This document shows positions 22,601-35,034 of a stretch of 64,000 nt of DNA, in pieces. Made by a program: the position numbers and the translations under genes. Each line of letters starts with the position of its first letter. Positions within the stretch are counted from its first letter, which is position 1. Source of the DNA: Arcuatula senhousia. Lineage: Eukaryota > Mollusca > Bivalvia > Mytilida > Mytilidae. Under the pieces are notes generated by a model. That model made no database searches. It saw only the letters and a program-made list of their open reading frames with translations, and had not been told where the DNA came from. The stretch covers positions 9,643,001-9,707,000 of the forward strand of contig OZ020305.1 in NCBI GenBank assembly GCA_963971305.1, in the 5' to 3' direction.

Positions 22601-25600
22601 GTGTTTCATTTTCTTTTCGATTTTGAATAGGAAAATGACCCATTTTCCTTTTCGTTTTTCATTTTCCTTTTCGATTTTGAATAGGAAAATGACTCATTTT
22701 CCTTTTCGTTATTCATTTTCCTTTTCGTTTTTCATTTTCCTTTTCGATTTTGAAAAGGAAAATGACCCATTTTCCTTTTCGTTATTCATTTTCCTTTTCA
22801 AATTTTTTTTTTTCAAAATTTTTTTTTTTCGATTTTGAATAGGAAAATGACCCATTTTCCTTTTCGTTTTTCATTTTCTTTTTCAATTTTTTTTTTTCAA
22901 AAATTTTTTTTTTTTCGAATTTTTTTTTTCTTTCGATTTTGAATAGGAAAATGACCCATTTTCCTTTTCGTTTTTCATTTTCCTTTTCGATTTTGAAAAG
23001 GAAAATGACCCATTTTCCTTTTCGTTATTCATTTTCCTTTTCAAATTTTTTTTTTTCAAAAATTTTTTTTTTTCGATCTTTTTTTTTCGATTTTGAATAG
23101 GAAAATGACCCATTTTCCTTTTTCGTTTTTCATTTTCCTTTTCAAATTTTTTTTTTCAAAAAAATTTTTTTTTCGAATTTTTTTTTTTTTCGATTTTGAA
23201 TAGGAAAATGACCCATTTTCCTTTTCGTTTTTCATTTTCCTTTTCGATTTTGAATAGGAAAATGACTCATTTTCCTTTTCGTTATTCATTTTCCTTTTCG
23301 TTTTTCATTTTCCTTTTCGTTTTTCATTTTCCTTTTCGATTTTGAATAGGAAAATGACCCATTTTCCTTTTCGTTATTCATTTTCCTTTTCAAATTTTTT
23401 TTTTCAAAATTTTTTTTTTTCGAATTTTTTTTTTTTCGATTTTAAATAGGAAAATGACCCATTTTCCTTTTCGTTTTTCATTTTCCTTTTCGATTTTGAA
23501 TAGGAAAATGACTCATTTTCCTTTTCGTTATTCATTTTCCTTTTCGTTTTTCATTTTCCTTTTCGTTTTTCATTTTCCTTTTCGATTTTGAATAGGAAAA
23601 TGACCCATTTTCCTTTTCGTTATTCATTTTCCTTTTCAAATTTTTTTTTTCAAAAATATTTTTTTTCGATTTTTTTTTTCGATTTTGAATAGGAAAATGA
23701 TTCATTTTCCTTTGGGTTTTTCATTTTCCTTTTCGATTTTGAATAGGAAAATGACCCATTTTCCTTTTCGTTTTTCATGTTCCTTTTCGTGTTTCATTTT
23801 CCTTTTCGATTTTGAATAGGAAAATGACCCATTTTCCTTTTCGTTTTTCATTTTCCTTTTCGATTTTGAATAGGAAAATGACTCATTTTCCTTTTCGTTA
23901 TTCATTTTCCTTTTCGTTTTTCACTTTCCTTTTCGATTTTGAAAAGGAAAATGACCCATTTTCCTTTTCGTTATTCATTTTCCTTTTCAAATTTTTTTTT
24001 TCAAAATTTTTTTCTTTTCGATCTTTTTTTTTCGATTTTGAATAGGAAAATGACCCATTTTCCTTTTCGTTTTTCATGTTCCTTTTCGTGTTTCATTTTC
24101 TTTTCGATTTTGAATAGGAAAATGACCCATTTTCCTTTTCGTTTTTCATTTTCCTTTTCGATTTTGAATAGGAAAATGACTCATTTTCCTTTTCGTTATT
24201 CATTTTCCTTTTCGTTTTTCATTTTCCTTTTCGATTTTGAAAAGGAAAATGACCCATTTTCCTTTTCGTTATTCATTTTCCTTTTCAAATTTTTTTTTTT
24301 CAAAATTTTTTTTTTTTCGATTTTGAATAGGAAAATGACCCATTTTCCTTTTCGTTTTTCATTTTCCTTTTCAAATTTTTTTTTTCAAAAAATTTTTTTT
24401 TTTCGAATTTTTTTTTTCTTTCGATTTTGAATAGGAAAATGACCCATTTTCCTTTTCGTTTTTCATTTTCCTTTTCGATTTTGAAAAGGAAAATGACCCA
24501 TTTTCCTTTTCGTTATTCATTTTCCTTTTCAAATTTTTTTTTTTCAAAATTTTTTTTTTTTCGATCTTTTTTTTTCGATTTTGAATAGGAAAATGACCCA
24601 TTTTCCTTTTTCGTTTTTCATTTTCCTTTTCAAATTTTTTTTTTCAAAAAATTTTTTTTTTCGAATTTTTTTTTTCTTTCGATTTTGAATAGGAAAATGA
24701 CCCATTTTCCTTTTCGTTTTTCATTTTCCTTTTCGATTTTGAATAGGAAAATGACTCATTTTCCTTTTCGTTATTCATTTTCCTTTTCGTTTTTCATTTT
24801 CCTTTTCGTTTTTCATTTTCCTTTTCGATTTTGAATAGGAAAATGACCCATTTTCCTTTTCGTTATTCATTTTCCTTTTCAAATTTTTTTTTTCAAAATT
24901 TTTTTTTTTTCGAATTTTTTTTTTTCGATTTTAAATAGGAAAATGACCCATTTTCCTTTTCGTTTTTCATTTTCCTTTTCGATTTTGAATAGGAAAATGA
25001 CTCATTTTCCTTTTCGTTATTCATTTTCCTTTTCGTTTTTCATTTTCCTTTTCGTTTTTCATTTTCCTTTTCGATTTTGAATAGGAAAATGACCCATTTT
25101 CCTTTTCGTTATTCATTTTCCTTTTCAAATTTTTTTTTCAAAAATATTTTTTTTCGATTTTTTTTTTCGATTTTGAATAGGAAAATGACCCATTTTCCTT
25201 TTCGTTTTTCATTTTCCTTTTCGATTTTGAAAAGGAAAATGATTCATTTTCCTTTGGGTTTTTCATTTTCCTTTTCGATTTTGAATAGGAAAATGACCCA
25301 TTTTCCTTTTCGTTTTTCATGTTCCTTTTCGTGTTTCATTTTCCTTTTCGATTTTGAATAGGAAAATGACCCATTTTCCTTTTCGTTTTTCATTTTCCTT
25401 TTCGATTTTGAATAGGAAAATGACTCATTTTCCTTTTCGTTATTCATTTTCCTTTTCGTTTTTCACTTTCCTTTTCGATTTTGAAAAGGAAAATGACCCA
25501 TTTTCCTTTTCGTTATTCATTTTCCTTTTCAAATTTTTTTTTTCAAAATTTTTTTCTTTTCGATCTTTTTTTTTCGATTTTGAATAGGAAAATGACCCAT

Positions 25601-27300
25601 TTTCCTTTTCGTTTTTCATGTTCCTTTTCGTGTTTCATTTTCTTTTCGATTTTGAATAGGAAAATGACCCATTTTCCTTTTCGTTTTTCATTTTCCTTTT
25701 CGATTTTGAATAGGAAAATGACTCATTTTCCTTTTCGTTATTCATTTTCCTTTTCGTTTTTCATTTTCCTTTTCGATTTTGAAAAGGAAAATGACCCATT
25801 TTCCTTTTCGTTATTCATTTTCCTTTTCAAATTTTTTTTTTTCAAAATTTTTTTTTTTCGATTTTGAATAGGAAAATGACCCATTTTCCTTTTCGTTTTT
25901 CATTTTCCTTTTCAAATTTTTTTTTTCAAAAAATTTTTTTTTTTCGAATTTTTTTTTTCTTTCGATTTTGAATAGGAAAATGACCCATTTTCCTTTTCGT
26001 TTTTCATTTTCCTTTTCGATTTTGAAAAGGAAAATGACCCATTTTCTTTTTCGTTATTCATTTTCCTTTTCAAATTTTTTTTTTTCAAAATTTTTTTTTT
26101 TCGATCTTTTTTTTTCGATTTTGAATATGAAAATGACCCATTTTCCTTTTCGTTTTTCATTTTCCTTTTCAAATTTTTTTTTTCAAAAAATTTTTTTTTT
26201 CGAATTTTTTTTTTTCTTTCGATTTTGAATAGGAAAATGACCCATTTTCCTTTTCGTTTTTCATTTTCCTTTTCGATTTTGAATAGGAAAATGACTCATT
26301 TTCCTTTTCGTTATTCATTTTCCTTTTCGTTTTTCATTTTCCTTTTCGTTTTTCATTTTCCTTTTCGATTTTGAATAGGAAAATGACCCATTTTCCTTTT
26401 CGTTATTCATTTTCCTTTTCAAATTTTTTTTTTCAAAATTTTTTTTTTTTTTCGAATTTTTTTTTTTTTCGATTTTAAATAGGAAAATGACCCATTTTCC
26501 TTTTCGTTTTTCATTTTCCTTTTCGATTTTGAATAGGAAAATGACTCATTTTCCTTTTCGTTATTCATTTTCCTTTTCGTTTTTCATTTTCCTTTTCGTT
26601 TTTCATTTTCCTTTTCGATTTTGAATAGGAAAATGACCCATTTTCCTTTTCGTTATTCATTTTCCTTTTCAAATTTTTTTTTTTTCAAAAATATTTTTTT
26701 TCGATTTTTTTTTTCGATTTTGAATAGGAAAATGACCCATTTTCCTTTTCGTTTTTCATTTTCCTTTTCGATTTTGAATAGGAAAATGATTCATTTTCCT
26801 TTGGGTTTTTCATTTTCCTTTTCGATTTTGAATAGGAAAATGACCCATTTTCCTTTTCGTTTTTCATGTTCCTTTTCGTGTTTCATTTTCCTTTTCGATT
26901 TTGAATAGGAAAATGACCCATTTTCCTTTTCGTTTTTCATTTTCCTTTTCGATTTTGAATAGGAAAATGACTCATTTTCCTTTTCGTTATTCATTTTCCT
27001 TTTTCGTTATTCACTTTCCTTTTCGATTTTGAAAAGGAAAATGACCCATTTTCCTTTTCGTTATTCATTTTCCTTTTCAAATTTTTTTTTTCAAAATTTT
27101 TTTTTTCGATCTTTTTTTTTCGATTTTGAATAGGAAAATGACCCATTTTCCTTTTCGTTTTTCATTTTCCTTTTCAAATTTTTTTTTTCAAAAAATTTTT
27201 TTTTTCGAATTTTTTTTTTCTTTCGATTTTGAATAGGAAAATGACCCATTTTCCTTTTCGTTTTTCATTTTCCTTTTCGATTTTGAATAGGAAAATGACT
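19611..27300 (+). repeat. Satellite array, left arm, first part
   Basis: Built from ATTTTCCTTTTCGTTTTTC or ...GTTATTC (19 bp) and a 35-bp module containing CGATTTTGAATAGGAAAATG, with periodic poly-T modules (CAAATTTTTTTTTTCAAAA). The plus strand is pyrimidine-rich. GGAAAATGACCCATTTTCC is a short hairpin in every module. Higher-order repeats are marked by the variant TTTTTCATGTTCC: its CATG falls at 21331 and 23776 (2,445 bp apart), then 25318 and 26865 (1,542 and 1,547 bp). Confidence 0.95.
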
Positions 27301-30210
27301 ATGAATATCCTTAAGGATACCACCAATTTGACTTTTGTTCAGCCAGAGGGTAACTATTATTTCAAAACATCAGATTCATTTCAAATTATCAAACCATGTT
27401 CTATTAAACTCAATGACGTTCTAAAATCATCCCCTATTCCTACTATTTCGACATGCAGATCTAAAACCGGCAAAAAATCAACTTGCAAGACCTGTGATAT
27501 GCTAATTATTTCTCCTGAATTTACCAGTAACTTAAACGGTAAAGTTTACCAAACCCTTTCTCACGACCCTCTGGACTGTTCTACCGGAAATGTCATTTAC
27601 GGAATTGAGTGTACTTTATGTGGACTGTTGTATGTCGGCGAAACCAAAAATTCATTGCGTTCTCGCATGAATGGTCATAGGTATGACACCAAAAATTCTG
27701 ATTATCGGGTTTTGTATAACCACTTTAATCAACCTAACCATGACCAATGTTTGAACATGAAAGTCCGGTTTATCGAAAAGATTTACCACGACACCAACAG
27801 TCCAAATCTTAGTACACCTCACCGTAAAAAACGAGAGCTTCACTGGATAAAAACTTTAGGTACTGCAATGCCTTATGGATGTAATGATAACATCAAAGGA
27901 GTAGGAAATCTTTCTAGCCCTCAATGTAGTGAGGTGAATGTTATGAAACTGTTTGACCCCAATGGTAGACACAAACGTAGTCATGGTCACAAACGATACA
28001 AACCAAGATCTGGTGCCAGTCAAACTGACAACAGATCTCTTTCAGACATGTTTGATGATCTGGTTACAAGTCTACAACAACCATTGGGAGTCCATCATGT
28101 TCGTACCATTCTCTATTCACTACGAGTCACGAAACTTAAAGACCTACGTGATCTTGGGTTAGAAAAAGCAGGTACTGATCCATTTACTCCTTCTTACAGG
28201 CTTACTAGCATTATTTGCGACGTTGCTCTTTTCCGTCTTTTTAAGCCTGTAAGAAGTGAGCCTCTTACTACTGAGGATAGGAAATTTCTCCATATTCCAT
28301 TTAAGAACAAAGGGATAGATGCTATAAACATTAGCAATATTTTAAATCGTAAGGAAGTTACATCTCAAATTCCTCAATATTTCAAAAATCAGTCAACACC
28401 AATTGTTTCCTACCGCTACACTAAAACCATAAGTAGTAAAATTTTCAACCACAAAAAGGCATTGCAGGACCTAAACATTGAAGAATATCTAAAGTCCCCT
28501 CTGACATGTGATTGCTATGCTTCTCCCTTTGTCTATGGTCCATCTGGTCATGTCATCACGGGTGATCTTAAGATTATTGAAAATGATTTATTACGTAATG
28601 TGGTTTCCCATGGACCTAAATTCAGGGAACCGCAACGTATAAATTGGAAGCATAACTTTAAGATCATCATGGACGCTGTGGAGGACTATGCTAGAGCCTG
28701 GATAAAGAGGGAAAAGGACCAAGAACCAGAGCTTGAATCACTGTCGGACTGGGTAAGGACTATCCGATCTCTTGTACGAAGCCGAATAGACAAACTTCGC
28801 AAATGTGTGAACCCCCGGCCTTCTTCTGTATTTAGAGATCGTGAAGCTCTCAATTGTCTCTCTTCCTTACATGACAGGTATGTTGTCACGCCAGCAGACA
28901 AGGCTTCCAATAATATAGTTTTTGTATGTAAAGCACATTATTACAATTGTCTAATAAAAGAACTAGGCATTGATGGTAATACTTCCGCTAGTGCTACATA
29001 CACACGGACTACATTTAACATAGATGAAATCATAGCCAACCATAGCTCTTTTATGTCCTCTTTCAATATTCCAATGAAAGAGGAACATAAAGAGTTACCA
29101 TATTTGTACTGGATACCTAAACTTCACAAAAATCCGTACAAAGAAAGGTATATAGCTGGATCTTCATCATGTTCAACTACAGAGCTGTCCGTTCATTTAA
29201 CTAAAATCTTGTCTGCTGTCAAAGAAGGTCAACAAGCATACTGCGACACTATTTATAATCGTAGTGGAATTAACCATATGTGGATTTTGAAAAACTCAAA
29301 AGATTTGTTAGATCATTTTAAATCTAGATCATTTTCTGAGGTTCACTCTTTGAAAACGTTCGATTTTTCAACTTTATACACTACCTTGCCACACGATAAA
29401 CTAAAATGTCGCCTGAAAAAACTTCTCGAAAAAGCCTTTTCAAACTCAAGGAATTTTGTTGTTTTGGGTTATAATTCTACATTCTTTTCCAAAACATCTT
29501 TCAAAGATAAAATTTGTTACACACTGGAACAAGTTTGCAGTATGCTTGATTTCCTCATTGACAACATATTTGTCACCTTCGGAGGAGAGATTTTTCAACA
29601 ACAAATCGGCATTCCAATGGGCACAAACTGTGCTCCTCTCCTCGCCGATTTGTTTTTATACTCTTACGAGACTGAATTTCTTCAGGGACTCGTAAAGGAC
29701 AAGAAGATGAAAGAGGCACGGTCATTTAATCTTACATTCAGATATATTGATGATGTCCTTTCTGTCAATAACACTTCATTTGGTAGTTGGATTCCTTCAA
29801 TATATCCTCCAGAATTGGAGATTAAAGAGACCACCGAATCTAATTGCTTCACGTCTTTCTTGGATTTGCACCTCGAATTTGACCCAGGTGGTCATCTCAG
29901 TACAAAAATTTACGATAAACGAGACGATTTTAATTTTCAAATTATTAATTTTCCTAATCTACAGAGCAATATACCTACCTCTCCTGCATACGGTGTTTAT
30001 ATTTCTCAACTTATTCGATATGCCAGAGCTTGCACACATTTCACAGATTTTTTTATCAGACACCGGTTTCTTCGTGACCGACTTTTGAAGCAGGGCTATA
30101 AGAAAATACGTCTCATACGATCACTAAAAAAATTCTTTCTTCGTTATCAGCCACTAGTAGAAAAGTTCAAAATTGAGTTAAAAGATATGATAGTTAATTG
30201 TTTTAATTAG
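27301..30210 (+). CDS. Penelope-like retroelement protein: N-terminal GIY-YIG nuclease plus reverse transcriptase
   Basis: Copies a Penelope-like element: the GIY-YIG domain nicks target DNA and the reverse transcriptase primes on it. ATG at 27301 gives 969 residues without a stop. A Cys-rich stretch (about 51-66) precedes GIY-YIG (about 97-180): VIYGIEC, LLYVGET, R..MNGH, and the glutamate of RELHWIKTL. Reverse transcriptase motifs follow: FDFSTLYTTLP (about 686), GIPMGTNCAP (about 769) and catalytic YIDD (about 814). The nuclease lies before the polymerase, the permuted order of the Naiad/Chlamys group; no C-terminal GIY-YIG is present. The frame also stays open upstream for 24 satellite-derived codons from a TTG at 27229, which I treat as accidental. 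The element begins at its ATG with no 5' leader, so it may be 5'-truncated. All visible catalytic motifs are intact. Confidence 0.9.
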   Translation: MNILKDTTNLTFVQPEGNYYFKTSDSFQIIKPCSIKLNDVLKSSPIPTISTCRSKTGKKSTCKTCDMLIISPEFTSNLNGKVYQTLSHDPLDCSTGNVIYGIECTLCGLLYVGETKNSLRSRMNGHRYDTKNSDYRVLYNHFNQPNHDQCLNMKVRFIEKIYHDTNSPNLSTPHRKKRELHWIKTLGTAMPYGCNDNIKGVGNLSSPQCSEVNVMKLFDPNGRHKRSHGHKRYKPRSGASQTDNRSLSDMFDDLVTSLQQPLGVHHVRTILYSLRVTKLKDLRDLGLEKAGTDPFTPSYRLTSIICDVALFRLFKPVRSEPLTTEDRKFLHIPFKNKGIDAINISNILNRKEVTSQIPQYFKNQSTPIVSYRYTKTISSKIFNHKKALQDLNIEEYLKSPLTCDCYASPFVYGPSGHVITGDLKIIENDLLRNVVSHGPKFREPQRINWKHNFKIIMDAVEDYARAWIKREKDQEPELESLSDWVRTIRSLVRSRIDKLRKCVNPRPSSVFRDREALNCLSSLHDRYVVTPADKASNNIVFVCKAHYYNCLIKELGIDGNTSASATYTRTTFNIDEIIANHSSFMSSFNIPMKEEHKELPYLYWIPKLHKNPYKERYIAGSSSCSTTELSVHLTKILSAVKEGQQAYCDTIYNRSGINHMWILKNSKDLLDHFKSRSFSEVHSLKTFDFSTLYTTLPHDKLKCRLKKLLEKAFSNSRNFVVLGYNSTFFSKTSFKDKICYTLEQVCSMLDFLIDNIFVTFGGEIFQQQIGIPMGTNCAPLLADLFLYSYETEFLQGLVKDKKMKEARSFNLTFRYIDDVLSVNNTSFGSWIPSIYPPELEIKETTESNCFTSFLDLHLEFDPGGHLSTKIYDKRDDFNFQIINFPNLQSNIPTSPAYGVYISQLIRYARACTHFTDFFIRHRFLRDRLLKQGYKKIRLIRSLKKFFLRYQPLVEKFKIELKDMIVNCFN

Positions 30211-30495
30211 TGTTTGACTGGTCTGCTGTACTGAGATGATCACCTCAATATCCCTATTGTGTCTCACAACTATGTTGTGTTCTATGGTCATTACCGGATC
30301 CTAAGATCGCAATGGAAGAGGGAGGTTTGGCGCCATAAAACCTGGTTTAACCCACCATTTCGTTTGAAATGCCTGTACCAAGTCAGGACCATTGCGATCC
30401 ACCAGTTCTCCGGTATGACTGATTCGTTTTTGTCATTTTCTCTGGACTATGAGATTGATCATTCAAGTTCGGTAGTTTTGTTATTACCTTTATTA
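27301..30495 (+). mobile_element. Penelope-like element inserted in the satellite
   Basis: The left junction follows GAATAGGAAAATGACT of a satellite module; the right junction is at TTATTACCTTTATT before satellite ATTCATTTTCC. Compared with an intact module about 15 bp (CATTTTCCTTTTCGTT) are missing between the two sides, so insertion went with a small deletion and no target duplication is visible. The 3' region (30211-30495) is also found at 17811-18075 and, diverged and inverted, at 35035-35165 and 39998-40190. Confidence 0.8.
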
Positions 30496-32590
30496 TTCAT
30501 TTTCCTTTTCGTTTTTCATTTTCCTTTTCGTTTTTCATTTTCCTTTTCGCTTTTGAATAGGAAAATGACCCATTTTCCTTTTCGTTATTCATTTTCCTTT
30601 TCAAATTTTTTTTTTCAAAAATTTTTTTTTTTCGAATTTTTTTTTTTTCGATTTTAAATAGGAAAATGACCCATTTTCCTTTTCGTTTTTCATTTTCCTT
30701 TTCGATTTTGAATAGGAAAATGACTCATTTTCCTTTTCGTTATTCATTTTCCTTTTCGTTTTTCATTTTCCTTTTCGTTTTTCATTTTCCTTTTCGATTT
30801 TGAATAGGAAAATGACCCATTTTCCTTTTCGTTATTCATTTTCCTTTTCAAATTTTTTTTTTCAAAAATATTTTTTTTCGATTTTTTTTTTCGATTTTGA
30901 ATAGGGAAATGACCCATTTTCCTTTTCGTTTTTCATTTTCCTTTTCGATTTTGAATAGGAAAATGATTCATTTTCCTTTTCGTTTTTCATTTTCCTTTTC
31001 GATTTTGAATAGGAAAATGACCCATTTTCCTTTTCGTTATTCATTTTCCTTTTCAAATTTTTTTTTCAAAAATTTTATTTTTCGATTTTTTTTTTCGATT
31101 TTGAATAGGAAAATGACCCATTTTCCTTTTCGTTTTTCATTTTCCTTTTCGATTTTGAATAGGAAAATGACTCATTTTCCTTTTCGTTATTCATTTTCCT
31201 TTTCGTTTTTCATTTTCGTTTTCGATTTTGAATAGGAAAATGACCCATTTTCCTTTTCGTTATTCATTTTCCTTTTCAATTTTTTTTTCAAAAATTTTTG
31301 TTTTCGAATTTTTTTTTTTTCGATTTTGAATAGGAAAATGACCCATTTTCCTTTTCGTTTTTCATTTTCCTTTTCGATTTTGAATAGGAAAATGACTCAT
31401 TTTCCTTTTCGTTATTCATTTTCCTTTTCGCTTTTCATTTTCCTTTTCGATTTTGAATAGGAAAATGACCCATTTTCCTTTTCGTTATTCATTTCCCTTT
31501 TCAATTTTTTTTTTTTAAATTTTTTTTTTTCGATTTTTTTTTTTCGATTTTGAATAGGAAAATGACCCATTTTCCTTTTCGTTTTTCATTTTCCTTATCG
31601 ATTTTGAATAGGAAAATGACTCATTTCCCTTTTCGTTATTCATTTTCCTTTTCGTTTTTCATTTTCCTTTTCGATTTTGAATAGGAAAATGATCCATTTT
31701 CCTTTTCGTTATTCATTTTCCTTTTCAAATTTAAAAAAAAAAAAAAAAAAATTTCGAATTTTTTTTTTTTTCGATTTTGAATAGGAAAATGACCCATTTT
31801 CTTTTTAGTTTTCATTTTCCTTTTCGATTTCGAATAGGAAAATGACTCATTTTCCTTTTCGTTATTCATTTTCCTTTTCGTTTTTCATTTTCTTTTTCGA
31901 TTTTGAATAGGAAAATGACCCATTTTCCTTTTCGATTTTGAATAGGAAAATGACTCATTTTCCTTTTCGTTATTCATTTTCCTTTTCGTTTTTCATTTTC
32001 CTTTTCGATTTTGAATAGGAAAATGACCCATTTTCCTTTTCAAATTTTTTTTTTCAATTTTTTTTTTTTCGATTTTTTTTTTTCGATTTTGAATAGGAAA
32101 ATGACCCATTTTCCTTTTCGTTTTTCATTTTCCTTTTCCAATTTGAATAGGAAAATGACTCATTTTCCTTTTCGTTATTCATTTTCCTTTTCGATTTTGA
32201 ATAGGAAAATGATCCATTTTCCTTTTCGTTATTCATTTTCCTTTTCAAATTTTTTTTTTTCAAAATTTTTTTTTTCGATTTTTTTTTTATCGATTTTGAA
32301 TAGGAAAATGACCCATTTTCCTTTTCGATTTTGAAAAGGAAAATGACTCATTTTCCTTTTCGTCTTTCATTTTCCTTTTCGTTTTTCATTTTCCTTTTCG
32401 ATTTTGAATAGGAAAATGACCCATTTTCCTTTTCGTTATTCATTTTCCTTTTCGATTTTGAATAGGAAAATGACTTATTTTCCTTTTCGTTATTCATTTT
32501 CCTTTTCGATTTTGAATAGGAAAATGACCCATTTTCCTTTTCGTTATTCATTTTCCTTTTCAAATTTTTTTTTTTCAAAAATTTTCAAAT
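30496..32590 (+). repeat. Satellite array, left arm, second part
   Basis: Same modules and orientation as 19611-27300. Contains an A-run at about 31733-31750 where the module normally has a T-run (local inversion). Ends at about 32590 in CAAAAATTTTCAAATTTACA, then unique sequence. Confidence 0.92.
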
Positions 32591-33914
32591 TTACAAAGGT
32601 TATTTTTCAAATTTGTTGACTTTTCAAAACGTTAGAACCCCCCCACCCCCAATTTTAACCCTACTAGTTGTAATGTTACAGTCCCACATCTTTCAACCAA
32701 ACTTCGATTTGAAATTTTAAACCGCTGTAATTATTCACAGTCTTCTACTGTAAATTGCAGAATATATAACCTAAAAATTGTTAATTTGTGGAAATACATT
32801 GTTTTGTTTGTTATCGTAATTTGTTGAATTAATTTCTACTTAGTGTTTCAGCTAGAGTCATAAGAGTTCAAAGTGTTCAAAATGTTTAGGTTCACCAATA
32901 TGTTATGTACGGAAGCTTATTAGGGACATGCATGAAAAAATTTTCGCCGGGCGAGTTACTATTTCGCCCTGGCCACTTATTATTTCGCCCTGGCCACTTA
33001 TTATTTCGCCGCGGCGAGTTAATATCTCGCCTCACCGACTTATTATCTCGCCCCGGCGACTTATTATCTCGCTGCGGCGAGTTACTATCTCGCCTCGGCG
33101 ACTTATTATCTCGCCCCGGCGACTTACTATCTCGCCCCGGCGACTTATTATCTCGCCCCTGCTAAATACTATCTCGCCCCGGCGAGTTACTTTTTCGCCT
33201 CGGTGACTTACTATCTCGCCCTGGCGAGTTAACTGTCTCGCCCCGGCGACTTATCCTTTTAAAAAATAGCGGGTAACGAAAGTTTTTGCGCCATTTTTCC
33301 CCCGTAAAAATCGGCTAACCCATTACGGAGTTATTGCTCTTTTTGACATCTTTTGCCGATTTTTACTTTTATAACTTCAAAAATCTTCTCTACAACTGCT
33401 TGGACAAATGCAACCAAACTTGAAACTTGATATATTTGTTTCTTAGGGTATCCTGCACGGAACTGATGTGGGGATTTTTTATTCTTAGAAATTCATGGCC
33501 GCCGATTCTAAAAATAGAACAGCACTTTTTTTAAAATAATGCAAAAATGGTTAGGTTAAGCCACATTCTTTGAGGGGTAAACAATTTCAGAATGATGAAA
33601 ACTACCTGTGGACAAATTGCCGTAAAAATCTGATAACTGATGCTGGAGTAATTGCCCTTTTTGTCGGTTTTTGCTAATTTTTAGTTTGGCCTTGCTTGGC
33701 GTCCGCCATCGTTGTTAGCAACTTTTAAATCATTTTATTCAAAACCAGAAGGCAAAAATGAAGTAAAATTTGGCATAAATGTACCTTAGGGTATTATGCA
33801 AAAAGTTTGATTTGGGATTTTTTATCCATCCATTAATATGGTGGCTGTTGCTAAAACTAAATGGAGCCTTCCCCGGAAGGCATATGTCGCCTGCGTATCT
33901 ATGTTTTCTTGTAA

Positions 33915-34570
33915 ACAGGAAGTAGATGAGTTACGGGCATAAAAACTCTCTATACCATATAAAACACTAGAGGCTGAAGCTGTATGCAAAGTATCAAGTG
34001 GTCTGACTGTTGCATGCAGTTACCCGAAAAGTGTGACGAAAATTTTGCGAATATGTTCATTGTATATAAAACGTTTAAACGTATTCGTCAAACAGAAAAT
34101 AGTTATTTTACGGGCATAAAATTTATATTAACCTTAACGTACTATGGGATGAAGCTACATGCCAAATATCAAGAGGCTGTGGCATGTAGTTGCCCGGAAA
34201 ACTGCGACGAAAATTTTGCATATATGTTCATTGAAAATAAAACGTTTAGCATTGGTAATGTTCGTCAAACATAAATAGTTTTTTTTTTCGGGCATAAAAT
34301 CGCTTTACACCTTATAGTACTATGGGATGAAGCTACATGCCAAATATCAAAGGCTGTGGCATATAGTTGTCCGGAAAACTGCGACGAAAATTTTGCATAT
34401 ATGTTCATTGTATATAAAACGTTAAGTTATTCGTCAAACAGGAAGTAGTTATTCTTCGGGCATAAAATCGCTTTACACCTTATAGTACTTTAGGTTGAAG
34501 CTACATGCTAAATATCAAGAGGCTGTGGCATAAAGTTGCCTGGAAAACTGCGACGGAAATTTTTGTGAAG
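33915..34570 (+). repeat. Four tandem copies of a ~170-bp repeat
   Basis: Each unit has CGGGCATAAAAT, GAAGCTACATGCCAAATATC, GAGGCTGTGGCAT, GAAAACTGCGACGAAAATTT, ATATGTTCATTG and a terminal TTCGTCAAACA. Starts are near 33915, 34103, 34271 and 34439. Partial inverted copies occur at 37830-37960 and 38140-38190. Confidence 0.8.
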
Positions 34571-35034
34571 CCGCAGGACGACGGATGGAGCCAAAGTAAT
34601 CCCTATATCATGTTGCATCTGCAACACGTTGCAGGCGACATAAATAGAACATCCTACCTCCAGGGATAAAACTAACTTCAGGGCATAACAACCCAAAAAC
34701 AATAATAGACGGAAGAAATTTGAAGTCACCATCCTCATTCAGAATGAAAAGATCTACAAAAGTCTCCATTTAAGATTTTATTTGCACAAAACGTTCATAT
34801 AAGCATACTAGACCAGGTGAGCGATTCAGTCTCCTGGGAGCCTCTAGTTGAATTGATCCGATGAAACCTGCTGCTGTTGCTAAAATAGAGCAGGAGGGTT
34901 AAATAACAGGTTTATTGCAAAAAGCTCAAAACGGCCATAGAACTATATCAAAATTCTTGCAAGGGTAAAAAAATAACGAACTTGTGAAGAATCAATCTCA
35001 AATATTCATTGCAAAAGACAAATCAAAAGCACTC

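Noticed and set aside
27301..30210. Selenoprotein reading of the Penelope frame (in-frame TGA, as reported for some related elements)
   Set aside because: The frame has no in-frame TGA before its TAG stop.
19558..32619. Dozens of 60-160 codon open frames with FPFRFSFSF or KENGSFSYSKSKRK repeats
   Set aside because: They are translations of the satellite modules in all frames on both strands, open only because the modules lack stops; no independent coding evidence.
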